Shown here: one piece after another, positions 28,880-37,656 of the stretch
How positions within the stretch are numbered: position 1 is the first letter of the stretch
How the letters are laid out: each line of letters opens with the position of its first letter
Source: Longimonas halophila
Lineage (GTDB): Bacteria > Bacteroidota > Rhodothermia > Rhodothermales > Salinibacteraceae
Direction of reading: 5' to 3'
DNA: 64,000 bases
Assembly (NCBI RefSeq): GCF_002554705.1
Contig: NZ_PDEP01000001.1
Location: 62,001 to 126,000, forward strand
The notes under the pieces: generated by a model
What the model saw: the letters and a program-made list of their open reading frames with translations, nothing else
Databases searched by the model: none
Told to the model about the DNA's origin: nothing
Made by a program: the position numbers and the translations under genes

Positions 28880-30409
28880 ATGAGTGTGAAAGATCACTGT
28901 GGCATCTTCGGCATCTTCAACGCTCCCGATGCTGCCCGTCACATCTACTATGGCCTGCATGCCTTGCAGCATCGCGGCCAGGAATCGAGCGGGATTGTGA
29001 CGTCAACGACCGACTCCGATACCGGAGCGCCCGTTATGCCGGTGCATCGTGACTTCGGGCTTGTGCTTGACGTGTTCGACGATCCGAAGCTTTTCGATGA
29101 TCACCTCATTGGTGATGCGGGCATTGGTCACAACCGCTACTCGACCACAGGCTCGTCGCAGAACCGCGCCAATATCCAGCCGCTGGTGGTACACCACCGT
29201 AAAGGCAACCTGGCGCTGGCGCACAACGGCAACCTGTCGAACGCACGCGAGCTGCGCAAGAGCTTCAGCGAGCGCGGCACGCTCTTTCAGACAACCAGCG
29301 ATAGCGAGCTCATCTTGCACCTCACGGCCCAGAGCCGCCGCCAGAAGCACCTGAACCAGGTCATTGACGCGCTGATGCAGGTAGAGGGGGCGTTCTCGCT
29401 TGTGCTCCTGACCGATGAGCACCTGATCGCCGTGCGCGACCCGAACGGCTTTCGTCCGCTCGCGCTGGGACGGCTGGGCGATCCCGATCAGGCGGGTGGG
29501 GCTGCGTACTGCGTGGCCAGCGAAACGTGCGCCTTCGACATGATCGGTGCTGAGTTCGTGCGGGACATCCGCCCCGGCGAGATCCTGGTCATCGACCGCG
29601 AGGGCTGCGCCAATGGGGGGGACTTTCAGAGCTACGAGATTCCTACGAACTTTGGCGTGAGCCAGTGCATCTTTGAGTACGTCTACTTCTCGCGGCCCGA
29701 CTCTAAGATCTTTGGCGAGATGGTGGACAAGGTGCGCCGCCGTTTGGGCGTAGAACTGGCCCGCGAGGCGCCCGTGCCGGAAGTCGACGACGACGCCAAA
29801 ACGCCGATTGTGATTCCAGTGCCCGACTCGGCCAATACCGCTACCCTTGGCTATGCCAACGAATGCGCAGAGCAAGGCTACCGCTGCCGGTTTGAGCTGG
29901 GGCTGATCCGCAATCACTACGTGGGGCGGACGTTCATTGCGCCCGGCCAAGACCGCCGCGAAATGAAGGTACGCTGTAAGTTCAACACGGTCGAGGGGCT
30001 GTTGCAAGACCGTACGGTCATTGTTCTTGATGACTCCATTGTGCGCGGCACTACAGCCCGACATCTCATCAAAATGCTGCGGGATTCGGGGGCCTCGTCG
30101 GTGCACTTTCGGGTGTCATGTCCACCGGTTACGCATCCATGCTTCTACGGTATGGACTTCCCCAACAAGGAGGAGCTCCTGGCGAATCAGTTCGACAGCG
30201 TCGAAGAAATTGGCGAGTGGCTCGGGGTGGATTCTCTGGCCTATCTTTCGGCAGAGGGTATGAAGCGGGCGGTATATGGTGCCAACTCGAACAACACGCA
30301 GGGGTACTGTGCGGCGTGCTTTACAGGCAACTACCCCGTGCCGGTGAACATGGATGCCTCGAAAGACGAGAACGAGATGTGGGCACCTGCTACGGCCGAA
30401 GCCGCATAG
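28880..30409 (+). CDS. purF: Amidophosphoribosyltransferase
   Basis: First committed step of purine synthesis: PRPP plus glutamine to 5-phosphoribosylamine. 509 residues. The N-terminal Ntn glutaminase domain starts MSVKDHCGIFGIF, so Cys7 is the predicted nucleophile after a six-residue propeptide. HNRYSTTG and HNGNLSN contact glutamine. The C-terminal phosphoribosyltransferase domain has the PRPP loop VIVLDDSIVRGTTARHLIKML. C-terminal cysteines (CPPVTHPCFYG, GYCAACFTG) resemble those that bind a 4Fe-4S cluster in the Bacillus-type enzyme. Followed by a strong hairpin. Confidence 0.97.
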   Translation: MSVKDHCGIFGIFNAPDAARHIYYGLHALQHRGQESSGIVTSTTDSDTGAPVMPVHRDFGLVLDVFDDPKLFDDHLIGDAGIGHNRYSTTGSSQNRANIQPLVVHHRKGNLALAHNGNLSNARELRKSFSERGTLFQTTSDSELILHLTAQSRRQKHLNQVIDALMQVEGAFSLVLLTDEHLIAVRDPNGFRPLALGRLGDPDQAGGAAYCVASETCAFDMIGAEFVRDIRPGEILVIDREGCANGGDFQSYEIPTNFGVSQCIFEYVYFSRPDSKIFGEMVDKVRRRLGVELAREAPVPEVDDDAKTPIVIPVPDSANTATLGYANECAEQGYRCRFELGLIRNHYVGRTFIAPGQDRREMKVRCKFNTVEGLLQDRTVIVLDDSIVRGTTARHLIKMLRDSGASSVHFRVSCPPVTHPCFYGMDFPNKEELLANQFDSVEEIGEWLGVDSLAYLSAEGMKRAVYGANSNNTQGYCAACFTGNYPVPVNMDASKDENEMWAPATAEAA

Positions 30410-30437
30410 CGTCCCAACACGCTCTGTTAACATGCAG

Positions 30438-30470
30438 AAGCGCCCCACACTCAGAGCGCGGGGCGCTTTG
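30438..30470. terminator. Bidirectional terminator between purF and the pseudokinase gene
   Basis: AAGCGCCCC (30438-30446) pairs with GGGGCGCTT (30460-30468), flanked by A and T bases on each side. It lies between convergent genes and can serve both. Confidence 0.7.
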
Positions 30471-30528
30471 CGATGCATTACAGACAACAGCAGATCAGGG
30501 CACCTCTTGCGGCAAAGCTATGTACCGC

Positions 30529-32232
30529 TTACTCTTGCACCTGTAAGTCGCTGGTGCGGATGGGGATCAGCTGCGGCTCGCCGCTGAACTGGCCGACCAC
30601 GCCTTCATAGGTGAAGGGCGCCTGGGGAACTGCTGTGCCGGGCAGCTCGGTCTCCGAAGGACGCTGCACACGGAAAGCGGCAGTACGCCCATCGCGCTCC
30701 ACAACATAGTCGGATTGCTCCTCAAAGGTGGTGGCATCGCCCTGAATCTGCAGGCTGTCGACGCGGATGAGTACGCTTTCGTAGGCGAGCCCCTCGCTGG
30801 CTACCGTTGGCAGGTCAATAGAGAGCGGCTCAGGGACGTCCGTCTCTCCGGTAATCTCGTAGCTGTCCAGGTCTTGCTCATTAATCTGGATGAGGCCGTT
30901 GAAGTCGCTTAGCGTGCCTGCAACTTGAAGCTGTGTGCCGGGCGTGATATCGCCGGCTCCAATGGCATCATGAAACGGGCCGGTGGTGCGCCGGACCACA
31001 AGACCGCTGGCCCCGATGTCGCCGCTTTCGTCCTGCAGGCGCACATAGTCGCTATAAGCTCGTGTAACGGTGCCGCTGAGTGTAACCTCAACGGGGCCAT
31101 CGTTTTCGGCATCTGTATAGCAGGTGCGGGCCTGATTGATGGACGTGGTGGCAAACCCCTCACAGGGTCCACCGCTGCTTCCACTCATCATGAACCACAC
31201 GACGCCGCCTATCAGAAGCAGGACTGGTATCGCAATGAGTAGCGGGTTGGTACCCTGGTCATCGGATGGGCCTTCGCTGATGACGTTGGCCTCTGCAGGG
31301 CCCTGGTCGTCCTCAACGGGGACGACAACGTAGGCATCGTCTTCACTGTCGTAGCGCTCCGAGGCTTGCTCCAGCGTGGTGTGCAGGTCGTGAGCGGATT
31401 GCAGCCGCTTCGAGGGATCGACCCGCAGTGCATCCAAAAGTACGTCGCGGACCTCGGGCGAGGTAAAGGCGTCGGCATCCTGAACGAGCAGCTCCATTGG
31501 GTCGGCCTGGTCGTCAGAAAGCCGGTCTTTCGCTGTGGGAAGCTCCGTTCCCGTCACCATCATACAGATGGTTGCAGCAGCAGCGTAGACATCGGTAGCA
31601 GGGCCCTGCTCGGCGCGCGGCGTGTACTGCTCAATGGCGCTCGTGCTGGGATGGATGAAGTCATCAAGCACGTCAAGGTCACGTGCCAGTTGCAAGTAGG
31701 CCCCGCGGAAACCGGTAACGAGGACATTGCCATCGGGGAGCAGGCGGATGGTGTCGGGCGAAATGCCGCCGTGATAGAGCCCGGCCTCGTGGGCCTCATG
31801 CAGTGCTTCGAGCACCGGCATCATAATGGTAAGTGCCGCTTTTTCGGGCAAGGTGCCCTTACTGCGCAAGCCTTCGGCAAGCGACATGCTCGGGTGCTGG
31901 TTGCGCACGCGATACATGGTACCGTTGGCCTCAAACACATCGTAGTCCTGCGGCAGAGCCTGGTGCGAGAGCTGACGCAGGGCGCGCGACTCTTTGGCGA
32001 AGTAGTCGAGTCCGTCGTCGAAGGCGGCCTGCTGGTTCGTTCCCTTTGCGCTAACCGACGTTTTCCCAGATTTGCGTCGGATGAGAGGCGACGGAAAAAA
32101 CTCGCGGATGATGACCTCCTGGCCATCGTCGGAGCGCTCGCCCAAGTATTTGAAGTCGAACGGACTGGAGTCTTCTAACGTACGCCGGACGGTGTACATA
32201 CCGTTCAGCACGGTGAGTGGGGCTAAATCCAT
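30529..32232 (-). CDS. Membrane-anchored Ser/Thr pseudokinase with extracytoplasmic OB-fold-like domain
   Basis: 567 residues. Residues 12-300 follow a bacterial Ser/Thr kinase fold, but the catalytic set is lost. The glycine loop reads LEDSSPFDFKY, the ATP-binding Lys is Arg (VIIREFFP), HRD...N is replaced by YHGGISPDTI, and the DFG position reads TGF. The C-lobe is otherwise intact (YTPRAEQGPATDVYAAAATI, DPSKRLQSAHDL). An acidic linker leads to one transmembrane helix (about 330-350, NPLLIAIPVLLLIGGVVWFM). Outside lies a Cys pair and a beta-rich domain (VTLSGTVTRAYSDYVRLQDE, LQVAGTLSDFNGLIQINEQD) like an OB-fold. It is probably a scaffold or ligand sensor rather than a kinase. Unlinked to other signalling genes; convergent with purF. 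Confidence 0.8.
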   Translation of the reverse strand: MDLAPLTVLNGMYTVRRTLEDSSPFDFKYLGERSDDGQEVIIREFFPSPLIRRKSGKTSVSAKGTNQQAAFDDGLDYFAKESRALRQLSHQALPQDYDVFEANGTMYRVRNQHPSMSLAEGLRSKGTLPEKAALTIMMPVLEALHEAHEAGLYHGGISPDTIRLLPDGNVLVTGFRGAYLQLARDLDVLDDFIHPSTSAIEQYTPRAEQGPATDVYAAAATICMMVTGTELPTAKDRLSDDQADPMELLVQDADAFTSPEVRDVLLDALRVDPSKRLQSAHDLHTTLEQASERYDSEDDAYVVVPVEDDQGPAEANVISEGPSDDQGTNPLLIAIPVLLLIGGVVWFMMSGSSGGPCEGFATTSINQARTCYTDAENDGPVEVTLSGTVTRAYSDYVRLQDESGDIGASGLVVRRTTGPFHDAIGAGDITPGTQLQVAGTLSDFNGLIQINEQDLDSYEITGETDVPEPLSIDLPTVASEGLAYESVLIRVDSLQIQGDATTFEEQSDYVVERDGRTAAFRVQRPSETELPGTAVPQAPFTYEGVVGQFSGEPQLIPIRTSDLQVQE

Positions 32233-32458
32233 AGTTGGTATAAAAGAGCTAAGGCGGAAAGTAGCAGTGAAAGAGCAAACAACTGCGTCCGGCCACAGGT
32301 CACGATCCGGCGATCACAGTTTGGATACAGACTGTGCCCGGGTACAAGCACGTGCTGAAGGTGGGAAGACAACGCGGTGCAGGGCCGTGTAAGGCAGCCG
32401 TGTGAGGCAGCAGTGTAAGTAGGGGGAAGCCTGTTTTTGCTTCACGAAATCACAAAAG

Positions 32459-32701
32459 GGTAGTGGATAGACGCTACGTGCTAAAACTAAGAGACCTCGT
32501 ACCTTCGTTTTGTTCGAACTCCCTCTCCCTTTATTCCGCTTCGCTCCATCCGTCGTCCTGCGGACTCGGGTGGTTTTCCCCTTTTCCAGGAGAGAAATGT
32601 CCAGAGGATCACGCCTTCGGCGAAGCTCGGTAGACAGAGGAGGTCGAAGTAACTACGATGATGTAGCTCACATGTCAGTCACTAACCATTGAACCGCTAC
32701 C
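32459..32701. mobile_element. MITE-like element, 243 bp copy
   Basis: It begins GGTAGTGGATAGACGCTA and ends ACCATTGAACCGCTACC, closely matching both ends of the 58251-58429 element. The termini are imperfect inverted repeats (GGTAGTGG / CCGCTACC). The flanking octamers CACAAAAG (32451-32458) and AAAAAAAG (32702-32709) agree at 6 of 8 positions, as expected for an aged 8-bp target duplication. The interior is longer than in the other copy and shares CCCTCTCCCTT, CCTTTTCCA and GTAGACAGAGG. It has no coding capacity and lies between the pseudokinase and clpS genes. Confidence 0.7.
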
Positions 32702-32722
32702 AAAAAAAGAAATCCTGCGCGC

Positions 32723-33115
32723 CTATCCTTGGATTTCGGTAACCAGGTTGATCTCATTGAGAACGGCCTGTACGTCGAAGCACTCCTGAAACGATCCTTC
32801 GTACACCGTGGCTTTTCCTTTCGTGTGCACGGTCCAGGCCAGCTTTTCGGCTTTTGCAGGCGTGCACCCAGTGGCCTTCACCAGTTGGGTAATCACCTCC
32901 TGAAAGGTGTGGACCTCGTCGTTAAAGAGAACGACCGACCAGGGGTCGTCTGTGTCGGTGCCATCGTCTTCCTTTTCAAGCACCTCTACATCGGGCGAGG
33001 CGGTTTCGGGGAGCGCAGTCGGATAAGCGGTAGCGGCAGGACGCCCCGCTTCCCGGTGTAGCACCAATCTATATTCATGCGATAGAACGTCAGGCGACAG
33101 CGTAAAAGGAGCCAT
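32723..33115 (-). CDS. clpS: ClpS, Clp protease N-degron adaptor
   Basis: 130 residues from the ATG at 33115. An N-terminal extension of about 55 residues rich in acidic residues precedes the core from DDPWSVVLFNDEVHTFQEVI to NEINLVTEIQG. The Asn-Asp of LFNDEVHTF is the pocket that recognises N-terminal Leu, Phe, Trp and Tyr, and VHTKGKATVYEG follows the usual pattern. ClpS delivers N-degron proteins to the ClpAP/ClpCP protease; neither Clp gene is nearby. purS starts upstream on the same strand with a 52-base gap. Confidence 0.94.
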   Translation of the reverse strand: MAPFTLSPDVLSHEYRLVLHREAGRPAATAYPTALPETASPDVEVLEKEDDGTDTDDPWSVVLFNDEVHTFQEVITQLVKATGCTPAKAEKLAWTVHTKGKATVYEGSFQECFDVQAVLNEINLVTEIQG

Positions 33116-33167
33116 ATGACCGTAAGCTATGTGTAAGCATTTCGGCGGGGCCAACGGCATGGGAGGG

Positions 33168-33437
33168 TTATGCAGCCGACGGTGATGCAGCGGTGATATC
33201 GATCGCATAGTTTTCCGTAACGGGATTCGCCAGCACCTTTTGGCACGACGTTTCGGCCACCTCGTAGGCTGCATCTTCGTCTTCGGCATCAATAGTGAGC
33301 TCAATGCGTTTCCCAACACGCACGTCTTCTACCATGGTGTGGCCCAGGTTCTGCAGCGCTTGGTGCACGGCCTTGCCCTCTGGGTCGAGGATCGAAGGCC
33401 GGAGCGTAACCGAAATGGTGGCGTGGTAAGTGGGCAT
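33168..33437 (-). CDS. purS: PurS, phosphoribosylformylglycinamidine synthase small subunit
   Basis: 89 residues from the ATG at 33437 (MPTYHATISVTLRPSILDPE), normal for PurS. GKAVHQALQNLGHTMVEDVR and VGKRIELTIDAEDEDAAYEV match the family, and the C-terminus keeps KVLANPVTENYAIDI. PurS bridges PurQ and PurL in the fourth step of purine synthesis. Neither partner is in the window. It is downstream of pssA on the same strand. Confidence 0.92.
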   Translation of the reverse strand: MPTYHATISVTLRPSILDPEGKAVHQALQNLGHTMVEDVRVGKRIELTIDAEDEDAAYEVAETSCQKVLANPVTENYAIDITAASPSAA

Positions 33438-33501
33438 AAGTAGAAAGCAAAAACCAAAACAAACGAACACAGACCCTGGTGGTCTGTGTGCAGGCGCACA
33501 G

Positions 33502-34350
33502 CTATGAAATCGGGGTAGTCAGTGCTTTGCCCAGGCGATAGGCAGCATGGCCCATGCCATGGAGCACGTACAGCGAGAGCACAGCAAGAAGTCCGACGGC
33601 CTGCAGTCCTACAATAAGCACACCGGCCAGCACATATGCCAGTACCTTTTGCGGGCGTGCCCGGATATAGGCGACCGTGGGGCGTGGAATAGCGTCGAAG
33701 TTGATGCTCGACACCATGAGGGCAGAAAGCACAATGACGGTTGGAATCAGTATGCGCACCTCGGCCAGGGCCGGTCCCCAGGAGGCGGTTTCGGCGGTCA
33801 GGATCAGGGCGATCACCGTAACGGCCTGCACCGGAATAGGGAGCCCTTCAAAGTGGTCCTTCTTTTCGCCATCGAAGCTCATGTTGTATCGCGCCAGCCG
33901 CACTGCGCCGCATAGCGCCGGTAAGGCGGCCACAATCAGCCCCAGTGGCCCAAGATCGCTGAGGCTGTACACGTATACCAAAAACGCCGGTGCGATGCCG
34001 AACGACACCACATCGCTTAGCGAGTCAAGCTCTACGCCAAAGGGGCTTACGGCGTTGGTGAGGCGCGCCATCATGCCATCCAACAGATCAAAGAAGCCTG
34101 CTAAGACAATCAGCCAGCAGGCCATCGTAAAGCTGCCCTCCCACACCTGCGTAAGTGCCAGAAAGCCGCAGAACAGGTTCATGAGGGTGAAGAACGACGG
34201 TACGGCTACGCGGGGCGGCGGGCGTTCGCTGCGGGCGGCCCGGCGTTCTGCGCGGTACGCCTTAAAACGCTGGCGAATGGCGCGGCGCCGCGAGGCAGTG
34301 TCGGGCGAGGCGTTAGGCGGGGCCGAAAACGTAGAATCAGGAGCGCGCAT
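33502..34350 (-). CDS. pssA: CDP-diacylglycerol--serine O-phosphatidyltransferase
   Basis: Makes phosphatidylserine from CDP-diacylglycerol and serine. 282 residues from the ATG at 34350; the frame continues to a TTG at 34380. The CDP-alcohol phosphotransferase signature is complete: DGMMARLTNAVSPFGVELDSLSD (D-G-x2-A-R-x8-G-x3-D-x3-D, about residues 87-109), flanked by hydrophobic helices through the C-terminus. A basic N-terminus (residues 25-50, RAERRAARSERPPP) precedes the first helix. It lies 41 bases after psd on the same strand, and together they make phosphatidylethanolamine. Confidence 0.95.
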   Translation of the reverse strand: MRAPDSTFSAPPNASPDTASRRRAIRQRFKAYRAERRAARSERPPPRVAVPSFFTLMNLFCGFLALTQVWEGSFTMACWLIVLAGFFDLLDGMMARLTNAVSPFGVELDSLSDVVSFGIAPAFLVYVYSLSDLGPLGLIVAALPALCGAVRLARYNMSFDGEKKDHFEGLPIPVQAVTVIALILTAETASWGPALAEVRILIPTVIVLSALMVSSINFDAIPRPTVAYIRARPQKVLAYVLAGVLIVGLQAVGLLAVLSLYVLHGMGHAAYRLGKALTTPIS

Positions 34351-34391
34351 GAGAAAGCGGCAAGCTACCAGAGGAAGCAACAGAACGCAAG

Positions 34392-35114
34392 CTATGCTGC
34401 AGCGTCGTCGCGGGAAAGCGTTGAGGCGGCACCGGACGCCGACGCAGCATTGGAGGCAGGCACATGCCCGATGATCGTTTCCCCAGCCCGCACCCGCATG
34501 CCTATGTCAACTGCCCACTCGACCGATGCGGGTACCAGCACGTCCATACGCGAGCCAAACTTGACGATGCCGTAGCGTGCTCCGGCCTCCACCGCCTGCC
34601 CGTCGTGCAGGGTAAACTCAATGCGACGGGCAACGGCGCCTGCAATCTGCTTGAAGACAATGGGTATGCCCGATGTATGATGCATACCTACTTCGGAGCG
34701 CTCATTTTTCTCGCTGGCTTTCGGATGCCAGGCCACCAGGTAGTCGCCAGGGACGTAACGCGTCCATGCAATGGTGCCAGTTGCAGGAACGCGGTTTACG
34801 TGCACATTCAGTGGCGAAAGAAAGATCGAACAGCGACGTACCGGGCCCTCAATGAAGTCGGACGTCTCGTCTTCGACAAGCTCAACCACCTTCCCGTCGG
34901 CGGGCGCCACGAGGGCGGTGCCGGTACGCGCCTCGGCAGGGGCGTGGCGCTCGGGGTCGCGAAAGAACCAGACGGTAAACCCAAGCGCAAGGACACCGAG
35001 TCCGCCCAGCAGCACCAGCCAGAGCCCGCCCAGCCAGGCCCCGAGTACGACCAAAAACAGCGTCAGCGCGGCGGCCCCACCGATAAGCAGATAGCCTTCA
35101 GGAGCAAACGACAC
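34392..35114 (-). CDS. psd: Phosphatidylserine decarboxylase proenzyme
   Basis: Converts phosphatidylserine to phosphatidylethanolamine; pssA follows directly. 240 residues from GTG 35114 (VSFAPEGYLL); a TTG at 35138 would add eight. No ATG suits. Two N-terminal membrane helices (residues 8-50) precede WFFRDPER. LVAPADGKVVEL and FLSPLNVHVNRVP are core motifs, and FGSRMDVLVP contains the Gly-Ser site where the proenzyme cuts itself to form the pyruvoyl group. This is the short PSD type found in many non-enteric bacteria. An Ala/Ser-rich tail (about 15 residues) ends the protein. Confidence 0.94.
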   Translation of the reverse strand: MSFAPEGYLLIGGAAALTLFLVVLGAWLGGLWLVLLGGLGVLALGFTVWFFRDPERHAPAEARTGTALVAPADGKVVELVEDETSDFIEGPVRRCSIFLSPLNVHVNRVPATGTIAWTRYVPGDYLVAWHPKASEKNERSEVGMHHTSGIPIVFKQIAGAVARRIEFTLHDGQAVEAGARYGIVKFGSRMDVLVPASVEWAVDIGMRVRAGETIIGHVPASNAASASGAASTLSRDDAAA

Positions 35115-35158
35115 AGTCAAGCAGCGGGTTGGTGGCAAAAAGCAAGAGGAGAGGCAAG

Positions 35159-36178
35159 CTACTCAGCGTCCCCGTTTGTCGTTGCTTCCGATGCACGTGT
35201 CGACGTGAACGAGGTCGAGGTGTTGATGTCCATGTCAATCTCTTGCATCTGATTTTGGCCGGGTGGGGTGAACTCGGCAAAGCCGGACACCGAGGCCGAC
35301 ATCTCGCTCGATTGCGTCAGGCCCGATTCCAGATCGATGGTCATCGTGCCCGATTGCGTTCCCGAGAGGAAGGCTTCCGCTTCCAGCTGTCCGAGCTCTA
35401 AGGGGGCACCGTTGGTGTTGATGTCAACAGCGACGCTAACAGTCGCCGTCCCGTCAGTAACGTCGTCGAGCGTGTAGGTGGCGTCCACGGTAAGCGGCAC
35501 GCCAACGTTCATATCAACCTCTTTCGACCAACTGTCGCCGACGGCAACCGGCTCACTCGGATAAAAGCGGAATTGGTTCAGAATCGGATCGATCAGCATG
35601 TCACTGTCGGGGCCGTTTTCGCCCATAAGCGAGTCGACCTGTGCGGTGAGCGAGTCGCGATTGCCAACAAACGCGCCGCCCTGGTTGAGTTCAAGACGAA
35701 GGGTTTTGTCAATCATGGGAGCGAGGGCCGAGGCGATTGGACCGGTGGCGGTGCTATCGGCGCTATCGTAGGATTGGCCCTGCCCTCCGGGGGCGCTGAA
35801 GTCCACCTGCATGCGATCGGTGGTGGTTTCAAGGGTGGTGATGCCGTCTTCGGTATAGTCGGCCACATGCAGCGTTTGCGTGACCGTCTGTTCTTGCTCG
35901 GTGTCGAAGGCGTTGCCCTGCACCATCATGTTGTTCGTGGTGGACTGTGTTAGTTCGGTGGTGTAAGTGGCCCCGCGTTCGGGAGCCAGTCGGATCAGGT
36001 ACGTGTCGTTGCCCTGGTTCCACGCCGGGCGCTCAATCGGAGCAGGGGCGGGCTCGCTGTCGGTTGCTGAGTTTGAGGTCGTGGATTCGCTGCTGCTACA
36101 GGCAGCAAGACTGAACAAAAGGAGCACGCTGATGCCGAGCAGCCATGAAGAGCGTGGCACGGTGATAACAGAACGCAT
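35159..36178 (-). CDS. Lipoprotein, DUF6263-like
   Basis: 339 residues from the ATG at 36178. The signal peptide ends in a lipobox, LFSLAACSSS, so Cys at about 27 should be lipidated. A Ser/Thr/Ala/Pro linker follows, then a beta-rich domain (from YLIRLAPERGATYTTELTQS through FYPSEPVAVGDSWSKEVDMN) to the C-terminus, with the pattern of DUF6263 lipoproteins in Bacteroidota. It is upstream of psd on the same strand (44 bases to the GTG start). Function unknown. Confidence 0.78.
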   Translation of the reverse strand: MRSVITVPRSSWLLGISVLLLFSLAACSSSESTTSNSATDSEPAPAPIERPAWNQGNDTYLIRLAPERGATYTTELTQSTTNNMMVQGNAFDTEQEQTVTQTLHVADYTEDGITTLETTTDRMQVDFSAPGGQGQSYDSADSTATGPIASALAPMIDKTLRLELNQGGAFVGNRDSLTAQVDSLMGENGPDSDMLIDPILNQFRFYPSEPVAVGDSWSKEVDMNVGVPLTVDATYTLDDVTDGTATVSVAVDINTNGAPLELGQLEAEAFLSGTQSGTMTIDLESGLTQSSEMSASVSGFAEFTPPGQNQMQEIDMDINTSTSFTSTRASEATTNGDAE

Positions 36179-36297
36179 GAGTACAAGGCCGTTGGTAAAG
36201 AAGGAGCGAGCAAACTGCTGAAGTTTACATAGAGACATACAAAACATACGGGTCTGCACCACAAACTAAAAGCGGATTTGATGCAAATATTGCCGGA

Positions 36298-36394
36298 TAG
36301 TCGCTAATCCCGGAGGGATCGGAGTTGTCAAGGCAAGAATGGATCCCGGATCGGTGGCCCCAGGGCGCCTTGTCCGGGATGACTTGTACGTGGG
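36298..36394. repeat. Dispersed intergenic repeat, copy A
   Basis: Starts TAGTCGCTAATCCCGGAGG and ends GTCCGGGATGACTTGTACG TGGG, with an internal pair ATCCCGGA/TCCGGGAT that can form a hairpin. Copy B at 40995-41117 has the same two ends. A second partial unit TCTGGGATGACTTGTGAGTG follows at 36407-36426. Confidence 0.6.
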
Positions 36395-36441
36395 TGTGGT
36401 GCTGTGTCTGGGATGACTTGTGAGTGGGGGATTCCCATTCG

Positions 36442-36473
36442 ACCTGACAGGTTTCCAACACCTGTCAGGTTTT
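36442..36473 (+). terminator. Perfect 11-bp hairpin with T tail
   Basis: ACCTGACAGGT (36442-36452) pairs with ACCTGTCAGGT (36460-36470) over a seven-base loop, with TTTT following on the plus strand. The flanking genes both run on the minus strand, so it is not an obvious terminator for either. It may be a mobile palindrome. The whole interval 36179-36548 holds no gene. Confidence 0.55.
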
Positions 36474-36548
36474 ACGAGCAGGGCGACCTGCCGCACTGCA
36501 TCCCCGTGCTGGGGACGGTCCGCGCCTCTGCCGCCCGAAGACAGCGGG

Positions 36549-37595
36549 CTACGACGAGGGACTGTTGCTCTGGGCATCGGGACGGTCGAAGAGGACGGAG
36601 TGCTCCAGCCCTTTGGCTTCATCCAAAAAGAGCTGCATGTGCGGGAAGGGAATCTCGATGTCGGCCTCGCGCAGCGCTTCGCGCACTTTTTCGGTGTAGG
36701 CCCAGCGCATGGGCACCTCGGTCGAAGGGTCGCGCAGATAAAACCGCAGCTTCATGTTGACGCTGGAGGCGGCCATTTCGGTGACGACGACAGTGGGGCT
36801 GGGCGTGCTGAGGATGCGGTCGTCGTCCTCGCACAGCGCAAGTACCACCTGGCGGGCCTCATGGGGGTATTCGGCGTAGGCAATGCCAAAGTCGACATCC
36901 ACGCGAATGGTGTTGCGCTTGGTATGATTGATGAGGCGGTTGGTGATCATGAAGGTGTTGGGGAGCACCATAATCTCGTTGCGCACGGTGCGAATGCGCG
37001 TGGAGCGCAGTGTGATTTCATCGACCTGTCCATACTGGTCTTCGACTTCAATGTAATCGCCCACCACAAAGGGCTCGTCGACCAGGATGGTTACGCCCGA
37101 GATGAAGTTTTCGAGTGAGTCGCGCGCGGCAAAACCAAGGGCGATACCAGCAATGCTCAGCCCAGCCACCAGTGCGGTGACGTCAACGCCGAGCTGCCCC
37201 AGCACGATGATGCTGATGAGCACGACAGCCACCACGCGGTAGCTCTTCAGTAGCAGATTTTGGAGCCCGGCCTCAACACGCTCGCTTCGATTTAAGATCT
37301 GAAACAGCGCGCTGTCGACAAGCCGATAGGCCGTATAGAAGATCAGAAATGCGATGCCAGCCAGCAGTAGCCGGGGCAACAGGATGGCCGACAGGCTCAG
37401 GGCGCTTTCCCAGAGCTGCTCTGACATTAGCTCCCAGTTACCCTCTAAGAACAGACGTACTGCTTCGCGAAACGTCTGGTTGAACTCGTCCAGTCCTTCG
37501 GTGTCGCCGCTGGGGGCAGGGGAGCCGGGTGTAAGTGCTCCGGTGGTATCGGCGGGGACAGCGTTAGAGGGAAAGGCTTGCATGGGGAAAGCCAT
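36549..37595 (-). CDS. mscS: MscS-family mechanosensitive channel
   Basis: 348 residues. After a Pro-rich N-terminus come three membrane helices (about 60-85, 115-140, 147-170). The pore helix TM3 is GVDVTALVAGLSIAGIALGF with the AARDSLENFISG motif. The cytoplasmic beta domain starts GVTILVDEPFVVGDYIEV and includes EITLRSTRIRTVRNEIMVLPN. Relieves osmotic downshock by opening under membrane tension. Stands on the minus strand downstream of folD. Confidence 0.94.
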   Translation of the reverse strand: MAFPMQAFPSNAVPADTTGALTPGSPAPSGDTEGLDEFNQTFREAVRLFLEGNWELMSEQLWESALSLSAILLPRLLLAGIAFLIFYTAYRLVDSALFQILNRSERVEAGLQNLLLKSYRVVAVVLISIIVLGQLGVDVTALVAGLSIAGIALGFAARDSLENFISGVTILVDEPFVVGDYIEVEDQYGQVDEITLRSTRIRTVRNEIMVLPNTFMITNRLINHTKRNTIRVDVDFGIAYAEYPHEARQVVLALCEDDDRILSTPSPTVVVTEMAASSVNMKLRFYLRDPSTEVPMRWAYTEKVREALREADIEIPFPHMQLFLDEAKGLEHSVLFDRPDAQSNSPSS

Positions 37596-37656
37596 AAAAC
37601 AGCATCAAAACGGTGGGGCAGCCGCTGGCCTTGAGCGGTTTGGGGAGCGTGCAGGG

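Noticed and set aside
28662..28883. 73-residue plus-strand open frame before purF
   Set aside because: It coincides with hairpin sequence, has Cys/Pro/Arg-rich random-like translation and overlaps the purF start in another frame.
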